DNA of 64,000 nucleotides from NCBI RefSeq assembly GCF_011801145.1, contig NZ_CP046172.1:7006001-7070000 (forward strand). The letters are read 5' to 3'. A model generated the notes under the pieces. The model did not search any database and was not told the origin of the DNA. It worked only from the letters and a program-made list of their open reading frames with translations. The position numbers and the translations under genes were made by a program. The DNA comes from Nocardia arthritidis (GTDB taxonomy: Bacteria > Actinomycetota > Actinomycetes > Mycobacteriales > Mycobacteriaceae). Below are positions 58,996 through 64,000 of the stretch, one piece after another. The first letter of the stretch is position 1. The number at the start of each line of letters is the position of its first letter.

Positions 58996-59978
58996 GCCCG
59001 TTCGCGGGTCTTCAACAAACTGGCCACCGTCGCGACGACGAGCACGCCGAGGATGACGCCGAGCGAGACCGCCGTACCGATCTCCGGAACCCGAACCGGC
59101 GCACCGCCGTTCACGAACGGCAGCGAATTCTCGTGCAGCGCATGCAGTACCAGCTTCACACCGATGAAGGCCAGGATCGCCGACAGCCCGTAGGACAGGT
59201 ACACCAGCCGTTCCAGCAGCCCGCCGATCAGGAAGTACAGCTGCCGCAATCCCATGAGCGCGAACGCGTTCGCGGTGAACACCAGGTACGGCTGTTGGGT
59301 GAGGCCGTAGATCGCCGGGATCGAGTCGAGCGCGAACAGCAGGTCGGCGAAGCCGATCGCCAGGAGGGCGAGCAACAGTGGCGTCACCGCGCGGCGGCCG
59401 TCGACGCGGGTGATCAGCCGGTCGCCGTCATAACTCTCGCTGGTGGGCAGTATCCGCTTGGCCAACGCGACGACGCGGCTGTCCCGCTTCTCCTCCTGCT
59501 CGACCTCGTGTCCGCTCTCCCGGAGCAGTTTCACCGCCGTGTAGATCAGGAACAGCCCGAAAAGGTAGAACACCCAACTGAACGCACTGATCGCGGCCGC
59601 GCCGACGGCGATGAATATCCCGCGCATCACCAGGGCGACCACGATGCCGATCAGCAGCGCCTTCTGCTGGTAGATCCGCGGAACGGCGAAGGTGGACATG
59701 ATGATCAGGAAGACGAACAGGTTGTCCACCGAGAGCGCCTTCTCGGTGACGAAGCCCGCGTAGTACTCCCCCGCGAAGGTGGCGCCCCATTTCCACGCGA
59801 CGACGCCGCCGAAGCAGAGCGCGAGTCCGATGTACACCGCCGACCACATCGCCGATTCCCGGAATGTCGGCTCGTGCGGGGTGCGGACGTGGGCGAAGAA
59901 GTCGAAGACGAACAGTCCGAGGATCACCACGATGGTGATCGTCCATTCGAGTGCGGTCACCTGCATACCGGCAATCAT
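58989..59978 (-). CDS. TerC-family integral membrane protein
   Basis: Up to 329 residues with about nine hydrophobic segments. TerC/Alx signature seen in EKALSVDNLFVFLIIMSTF (acidic residues within a helix) and TPLLLALLAIGFADLLFALDSIPAIYGLTQQPYLVFTANAFALMGLRQLYFLIGG, which carries the conserved Asp-Ser-Ile-Pro. The family is implicated in manganese export and tellurium resistance. Start at ATG 59978 or 59966. It stands alone; no tellurite genes are nearby, so a metal-homeostasis role is likelier. Confidence 0.9.
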   Translation of the reverse strand: MIAGMQVTALEWTITIVVILGLFVFDFFAHVRTPHEPTFRESAMWSAVYIGLALCFGGVVAWKWGATFAGEYYAGFVTEKALSVDNLFVFLIIMSTFAVPRIYQQKALLIGIVVALVMRGIFIAVGAAAISAFSWVFYLFGLFLIYTAVKLLRESGHEVEQEEKRDSRVVALAKRILPTSESYDGDRLITRVDGRRAVTPLLLALLAIGFADLLFALDSIPAIYGLTQQPYLVFTANAFALMGLRQLYFLIGGLLERLVYLSYGLSAILAFIGVKLVLHALHENSLPFVNGGAPVRVPEIGTAVSLGVILGVLVVATVASLLKTRERAQ

Positions 59979-60070
59979 GCCCGATTTGTCCGTTCCTGGC
60001 CGCTTGCGGGATGGTTGCCGACCATAATTTCACATGCGCGACGCCCGCACCCCGTGCCAGAGTGGCCGGC

Positions 60071-60895
60071 GTGACCGACGACTATCTCCCACTCAACAAG
60101 TCCAACTGGGATGGGCGCGCCCCCGCGCACGCGGCGTCGCGCGATTACGCCGTCGAGCGCTTCCTCGACGATCCGGAATTCCGCAGCGGAGTCGTCCGAT
60201 TCGACGAACCGCTGCTCGGCGATATTCGCGGCCTGCGCGGCGTGCACCTGCAGTGCCACATCGGCACCGACACGATCTCACTGGCCCGCCTCGGCGCCAC
60301 CATGACCGGACTGGACTTCTCGCCGTCCTCGCTGGAGCAGGCCCGGCTGCTCGCCGAAAAGACCGGGAGCGCAGTCGATTTCGTCGAGGCGAATGTCTAC
60401 GATGCCGAATCCGTGCTCGGCTCGGCACAATTCGACCTCGTCTACACCGGTATCGGCGCGCTGTGCTGGCTGCCGAGCATCGAACGCTGGGCCCGAACCG
60501 TGGCGGGACTGCTGCGCCCGGGCGGCAGGCTGTTCATCCGAGAAGGGCATCCGGTCCTTTGGGCGATCGACGAAACCCGTACCGACGGGCTGGTTCTCGG
60601 CTATCCGTACTTCGAAACGCCGGAACCGATGGTGTTCACCGAGGGCGGCACCTACGTCGAGACCGACACCGAACTCGCCCCGAGCACCACACACCAGTGG
60701 AATCACGGGCTCGGCGAAATCGTCGGCGCGGTACTGTCCGCCGGAATGACCGTCACCGGACTCACCGAACACCGCAGCGTCCCACATGACGCAATACCCG
60801 GACAAATGGCGCGAACCGCCGATGGCGAATGGTATCTCACCGACCGGCCGGAACGTCTTCCGCTGAGCTATACATTGCAGGCCAGCAAACTTTGA
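60071..60895 (+). CDS. class I SAM-dependent methyltransferase
   Basis: 274-residue methyltransferase. N-terminal DYLPLNKSNWDGRAPAHAASRDYAVERFLDDP is typical of a widespread actinobacterial group. Motif I is degenerate (GVHLQCHIGTDTISLARLG in place of DxGxGxG), with LDFSPSSLEQARLLAEKTG, FDLVYTGIGALCWLPSIERWARTVAGLLRPGGRLFIREGHPVLW following. GTG 60071 is the natural start. Substrate unknown. It is followed by 120 bp before the next small frame. Confidence 0.83.
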   Translation: MTDDYLPLNKSNWDGRAPAHAASRDYAVERFLDDPEFRSGVVRFDEPLLGDIRGLRGVHLQCHIGTDTISLARLGATMTGLDFSPSSLEQARLLAEKTGSAVDFVEANVYDAESVLGSAQFDLVYTGIGALCWLPSIERWARTVAGLLRPGGRLFIREGHPVLWAIDETRTDGLVLGYPYFETPEPMVFTEGGTYVETDTELAPSTTHQWNHGLGEIVGAVLSAGMTVTGLTEHRSVPHDAIPGQMARTADGEWYLTDRPERLPLSYTLQASKL

Positions 60896-61017
60896 CGGCG
60901 CTGAACGCGGACATATCCAGACAACACCGATAAATCTGTTTCGCACAACGAGATCCGGATGTTACCGTCTATATCCAGGCAACCAACCGGTCCGACAACC
61001 CCCGAAAGGCGAGCATC

Positions 61018-61134
61018 ATGACCAGCACGATCCAGCAGCGACCCCGGTCGCTAGATGGTGCCTGGTACCCGCACGTCCAGTCGGCTTCCGCGCTGCTAGT
61101 CGGGCAATCCGCCCGCATCCGGAGCGGCCCTTAG
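61018..61134 (+). CDS. small ORF, 38 aa, possible truncated DUF5994-like gene
   Basis: An ATG preceded by GAAAGGCGAGC opens a 38-residue frame with RPRSLDGAWYPHVQS near its start. The D-G-A-W-Y/W-P element is characteristic of DUF5994 proteins of actinobacteria. The remainder (ALLVGQSARIRSGP) is unlike them and a stop follows, so this looks like the surviving 5' end of a broken gene, or a genuine small peptide gene. It lies just upstream of the tRNA pair. Confidence 0.4.
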   Translation: MTSTIQQRPRSLDGAWYPHVQSASALLVGQSARIRSGP

Positions 61135-61210
61135 GTTCTCGATCACGAGCAGACCTGATGGGGTCACTCCGGCGGCGGAATGCCAAGGAGTGGCCCCTTT
61201 TTCATACCCT

Positions 61211-61283
61211 GCGGACGTAGTTCAACCGGTAGAGCGGCAATCTCCAAAGTTGCGAGTTGGGGGTTCGAGTCCCTCCGTCCGCG
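61211..61283 (+). tRNA. tRNA-Trp (anticodon CCA)
   Basis: A complete cloverleaf folds by hand. The acceptor is GCGGACG/CGTCCGC, D-arm GTTC/GAGC, anticodon stem GCAAT/GTTGC with loop CTCCAAA (anticodon CCA), variable loop of 5 nt, T-arm GGGGG/CCCTC with loop TTCGAGT, discriminator G73. G73 and CCA agree with tryptophan identity. CCA is not encoded. The G1-C72 acceptor differs from the A1-starting tRNA-Trp I would expect and resembles glycine tRNAs of actinobacteria, so it may be an extra or specialised copy. Confidence 0.85.
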
Positions 61284-61330
61284 CGAAAAAACCGAATAGC
61301 GAACAAAAGGCAATACATTGCCGCCACCGA

Positions 61331-61356
61331 TGTTTCGACACGAAAGTATCGAAACA
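61331..61356 (+). other. hairpin between the two tRNAs
   Basis: TGTTTCGA (61331-61338) and TCGAAACA (61349-61356) form a perfect 8-bp stem with a 10-nt loop, three bases before the second tRNA. It may guide processing of a joint transcript; no T-run follows, so it is not a terminator. Confidence 0.45.
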
Positions 61357-61359
61357 CCA

Positions 61360-61433
61360 TCCCTCGTAGCCCAATTGGCAGAGGCGCCGTACTCAGGATG
61401 CGGTTGTTGCGAGTTCGAATCTCGCCGAGGGAA
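61360..61433 (+). tRNA. tRNA with Leu anticodon (CAG) but class I structure
   Basis: The cloverleaf folds with acceptor TCCCTCG/CGAGGGA, anticodon stem CCGTA/TGCGG around loop CTCAGGA (anticodon CAG, codon CUG), T-arm GCGAG/CTCGC with loop TTCGAAT, and discriminator A73. The D-stem GCCC/AGGC has one C-A mismatch at 13-22. The variable loop is only 5 nt (TTGTT); genuine leucine tRNAs are class II with a long variable arm. The body therefore conflicts with the anticodon. CCA is not encoded. It could be a recoded, specialised or decaying tRNA. Confidence 0.7.
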
Positions 61434-61446
61434 CGAGCCGGTTGGC

Positions 61447-61475
61447 ATACGCGCCGCTCAGGCGGCGTATTTTGT
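61447..61475 (+). terminator. probable intrinsic terminator after the tRNA pair
   Basis: ATACGCGCC (61447-61455) pairs with GGC and GCGTAT (61461-61470), with a 5-nt loop and one bulged G, and is followed by TTTGT. Position 14 bp after the second tRNA suits termination of the tRNA transcript. It also lies just beyond the 3' end of the convergent GMC gene. Confidence 0.6.
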
Positions 61476-61480
61476 GGTAG

Positions 61481-62947
61481 TCAGCCGGAGGATGTTGCGT
61501 ATGCCAATGTGGCGGCGAACTTTTCGGCCAGCATGAGCGTCGTGAGATTAGTGTTGGCCCGCGGAATGGCCGGCATGGTCGACGCGTCCACCACGTGTAG
61601 CCCGTCGATCCCGCGCACCGCGCCGCGAGTGTCGGTCACGGCGGACGGGTCGTCGTCCGGGCCCATCCGGCAGGTGCCGACCGGGTGCTGGTAGGAGGCG
61701 GTCTCCGCGCGCACCATGGTCTCGAGGTCGCCGTCCGTCGCACAGGGGGTCAGCATCCGCGCCAGCGGCTCGGTTGCCGCGATCTCGCGCGCGAGCCGCA
61801 CACCGGTCACCATGCGGGCCAGGTCGTCGGGATGATCCAGTAGGCCGGGCGTGATGGCGGGCCCGCCCGCCCGCAGCCGCACCGCGCCGCGGGAACTCGG
61901 GGCGATCAACCCGATCACCATGTGACACAACGACTTTCCCTCCAGGGTCGCCGGTCCCGCGGGAAAGACCTGCAGTTCCGGATCCCGATCGTGCACCGCG
62001 CAGGTGAGCAGGTTCTGCAGGGGCGGCGTCGCATCGGCCAGGGTGGTCGTGAAGGGCAACCGCAGCAGCGGATGATCCTGCAGATTGCGCCCGACGCCGG
62101 GCAGGTCGACGGCCGTCTCGATTCCGGACTCGCCGAGCTCGGCGGCGGGACCGATGCCCGAGCGCAACAACAGCAGCGGCGATCCGTACGCACCAGCGGC
62201 CAGTACGACCCGGTCCGCGTACAGGGTCTCTTCGGGTTCGGCCAATAGCACGCCGGTGGCGCGGGTGCCGTCCAGCAGGATTCGCTCCACCCGGACACCG
62301 CCGCGGACGGTGAGATTGGGTCGCGTGCGCGCGGCCGCGAGATAGGTCAGCGCGGTGGATTGGCGGACGCCGTCGAGCTGGTTGAACGGAATCGGCCCGA
62401 TGCCCTGCGCGTGCGGGGCGTTGTGGTCGTCGATCGCGGTGTATCCGGCGGCCACGCAGGCGTCGGCGAAGGCGCGCTGGACCGGCGTCCACTCGTCCCG
62501 GCCGGGGCGGGTGATCGTCACCGCGCCGCTGCCGCCGTGCCACTCGTCGGCGAAGTCCAGATCGCGTTCCACCGCACGGAAATACGGCAGCACGTCGGCG
62601 AAACCGAAACCGGGATTGCCGAATTCGGCCCACGAGTCGTAGTCGGAGGGGCGGCCGCGCAACGCCATCGCGTTGTTCGTCGCCGAACTACCGCCCACCA
62701 CCCGCCCCGCGGCGAGCGGGATGCGCCTGTCGCACAAGTCGGGTTCGCTGAGATACCCCCAGTCGTAAGGAGTTTCGGTGAGATCGGTGATGTCGGTGAG
62801 CTCGATGGGCAGCTCGCTCGCTGTCGAGCCGAAATCCGGGCCCGCCTCCAACAGCAGCACCGAGCGGTCCAGCTTCTCGGAGAGTCGATCGGCCAGCACT
62901 CCGCCCGCCGAACCGGCACCGATGATGATCACGTCGTACCCCGTCAC
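61481..62947 (-). CDS. GMC-family oxidoreductase, choline/alcohol-dehydrogenase-like
   Basis: 488-residue FAD-dependent oxidoreductase. Seen: VIIIGAGSAGGVLADRLSE (FAD motif), LLEAGPDFG, AAGRVVGGSSATNNAMALRGRPSDYDSWAEFGNPGFGF (GMC signature 1), VVLAAGAYGSPLLLLRSGIGP (signature 2), and the C-terminal active site with His in YQHPVGTCRMG and the Asn block PRANTNLTTLMLAEKFA. It belongs to the short choline-dehydrogenase/polyethylene-glycol-dehydrogenase type and differs from the cholesterol-oxidase-like GMC at 4683. Substrate unknown. It is transcribed towards the tRNA pair. Confidence 0.9.
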   Translation of the reverse strand: MTGYDVIIIGAGSAGGVLADRLSEKLDRSVLLLEAGPDFGSTASELPIELTDITDLTETPYDWGYLSEPDLCDRRIPLAAGRVVGGSSATNNAMALRGRPSDYDSWAEFGNPGFGFADVLPYFRAVERDLDFADEWHGGSGAVTITRPGRDEWTPVQRAFADACVAAGYTAIDDHNAPHAQGIGPIPFNQLDGVRQSTALTYLAAARTRPNLTVRGGVRVERILLDGTRATGVLLAEPEETLYADRVVLAAGAYGSPLLLLRSGIGPAAELGESGIETAVDLPGVGRNLQDHPLLRLPFTTTLADATPPLQNLLTCAVHDRDPELQVFPAGPATLEGKSLCHMVIGLIAPSSRGAVRLRAGGPAITPGLLDHPDDLARMVTGVRLAREIAATEPLARMLTPCATDGDLETMVRAETASYQHPVGTCRMGPDDDPSAVTDTRGAVRGIDGLHVVDASTMPAIPRANTNLTTLMLAEKFAATLAYATSSG

Positions 62948-63121
62948 CGTTACTGTCTCCTTTCTCGAGGATGTGTTGGTACGTCAGTCAAGAGGGGTAC
63001 CCGGACCTGACGTCAAGGAATCCCTCGCTCCACTCGTCCACTCCCCCAACGCGTTTGGCCCCTCACCGACTACAACGCAAAATCCGCTTCTACGATCAGT
63101 TGGCCGCCAAGAAACGGCAGG

Positions 63122-63994
63122 TCAACACTGTTCCCCTGCATATAGAGCCCCGCCGAGGGCACAGTCGGATCGCGCCGCGCCCGATATGCGTTGGCCGAGG
63201 AAGTACGCCGCGCGGTCCAGGGCCTCGTCGGCTTCGTCGAGCACGCCGGTAAATGCCTGGAAGACGTGGGGTACGTCGGCGATGATGTCGAGGATGACGT
63301 CCACGCCGGCGGCTCGTGCGCGGGCGGCCAGGCGGGTGGAGTCGTCGAGGAGCATTTCGTTGGTGCCCGCCTGGAGGAGTATCGGGGGGAAGCCGCTCAG
63401 GTCGGCCAGGATTGCCGGGCTGAGCAGAGGCTGGTGGGGATCCTGTCCAGCGAGGTACATGGCACCGGTGAGTTCTAGGCTTTCGAGGGTGAACAACGGG
63501 TCGCTATCCGCTTTGGTCTCCATACTTTCGCCTGTATGGGTCATGTCGAGCCCGGGAGAGAACGCCACGATCGCGGCGGGCAGCGGCAGGCCGGCGTCGC
63601 GGGCCGCGAGGCAGGTGGTGACAGTCAAGCCGCCACCGGCGGAGTCACCGGCGAAGGCAATGGCCGAGGGGGGTGTGCCGCCGTCGAGCAGGGCTCGGTA
63701 GGCGCTGAGGCAGTCTTCGATCGCGGCCGGATACGGGTGCTCGGGCGCGAGCCGGTAGTCCAGCGAGAAGGCGCGGAATCCGCTGCGGGTCACCAGGTTC
63801 GCGGTGAGCGACATGGCGGTGTCAGGTGAACCGAAAATCCAGCTGCCGCCATGGAAGTAGAGGATCGTCCCGGCTCGCGTGGTGCCCGTCGGTTCCACGA
63901 GCACCGCGGGCCGGTCGCCGAGTGTCGTTGTTCGGGTGCGTATCTCGGTCGGCACGTTCATCTGGGCCATGAATGCCCGGAATCCCGCGCGCAT
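63122..63994 (-). CDS. alpha/beta-hydrolase of the hormone-sensitive-lipase family, start near window edge
   Basis: 290 residues seen. HSL-type esterase/lipase: oxyanion loop YFHGGSWIFGSP, nucleophile elbow FAGDSAGGGLTVTT, DYRLAPEHPYPAAIEDCLSAYRAL, Asp in LLLQAGTNEMLLDD and His in VPHVFQAF. All catalytic residues are present. The first visible ATG is at 63994, but the frame may continue beyond the window, and family members usually have 10-30 more N-terminal residues, so the gene may be cut. It would hydrolyse short to medium acyl esters. The 174-bp gap to the GMC gene shows nothing else notable. Confidence 0.85.
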   Translation of the reverse strand: MRAGFRAFMAQMNVPTEIRTRTTTLGDRPAVLVEPTGTTRAGTILYFHGGSWIFGSPDTAMSLTANLVTRSGFRAFSLDYRLAPEHPYPAAIEDCLSAYRALLDGGTPPSAIAFAGDSAGGGLTVTTCLAARDAGLPLPAAIVAFSPGLDMTHTGESMETKADSDPLFTLESLELTGAMYLAGQDPHQPLLSPAILADLSGFPPILLQAGTNEMLLDDSTRLAARARAAGVDVILDIIADVPHVFQAFTGVLDEADEALDRAAYFLGQRISGAARSDCALGGALYAGEQC

Positions 63995-64000
63995 CTCCGC

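Noticed and set aside
1..64000. CRISPR arrays, insertion sequences, integrases, rRNA genes
   Set aside because: No regularly spaced repeats, transposase-like proteins, integrase motifs or rRNA sequence were seen on either strand.

Overview
The window is high-GC actinobacterial DNA, most probably from Nocardia or a close relative in the Mycobacteriales. The main evidence is the block at 53.5-58.1 kb: pspM, pspA, clgR, a cinA-domain gene, pgsA and then argA. This matches the order I know from Mycobacterium tuberculosis Rv2743c-Rv2747. The window also has an MmpL exporter, a fatty-acyl-AMP ligase, crotonyl-CoA carboxylase/reductase, Tat- and lipoprotein-type secreted enzymes and many GTG starts. 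No insertion sequence, CRISPR array, rRNA or replication origin was seen.

Layout. (1) 0-7.6 kb: tandem Baeyer-Villiger-type monooxygenases, a convergent AraC-type regulator, a cholesterol-oxidase-like GMC enzyme and a carboxymuconolactone-decarboxylase-like protein. (2) 7.6-8.8 kb: about 1.25 kb without a convincing gene, AT-richer towards its right end. (3) 8.8-24.4 kb: a hybrid PKS-NRPS locus in one direction: Ccr, a mycothiol-isomerase-like protein, FAAL, a 2652-residue ACP-KS-AT-ACP-Cy-A-PCP-E* megasynthase, a cupin, MmpL, and a cupin/F420-type fusion. It reads as an assembly line that activates a fatty acid, extends it once with a probably alkyl-branched unit, condenses and cyclises cysteine to a thiazoline, and exports a lipid product. 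The terminal E-like domain lacks its catalytic histidine and no thioesterase is present. (4) 24.4-32.8 kb: small regulator/enzyme sets (MarR and ArsR with clear palindromic operators) and an ADP-ribosylglycohydrolase. (5) 32.8-40.5 kb: secreted glycosidases GH35, GH31 and GH5 (endoglycoceramidase-like), with a flavodoxin, an FAD monooxygenase and two gene remnants. (6) 40.7-45.1 kb: a TetR-controlled ABC exporter, then a methyltransferase diverging from a MerR regulator.

(7) 45.1-52 kb: the most interesting region, a lasso peptide locus with unusual organisation. A 50-residue precursor (45149-45301), an RRE protein (B1) and a leader peptidase (B2) lie on the + strand. The asparagine-synthetase-like cyclase (C) lies on the - strand and overlaps B2 tail to tail by 40 bp. 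Upstream of C on the same strand are an FHA/winged-helix protein, a transmembrane Ser/Thr kinase and a small secreted protein. The palindrome GGGACCGGTCCC, or a close variant, lies 45-80 bp upstream of the start codons of the precursor, C, the FHA gene and the small secreted gene, always in the same orientation. This suggests one regulon, possibly gated by kinase-FHA phospho-signalling.

(8) 52-61 kb: mostly core genes (envelope stress operon, PgsA, ArgA, TerC) plus stand-alone small domains (Clp_N, KOW). (9) 61.2-61.5 kb: two closely spaced tRNA genes. One is tRNA-Trp(CCA) with an atypical acceptor stem; the other has a CAG (Leu) anticodon but a short variable loop. (10) 61.5-64 kb: a second GMC oxidoreductase and an HSL-type esterase at the window edge.

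All assignments come from reading motifs and arrangement. No database search was run.
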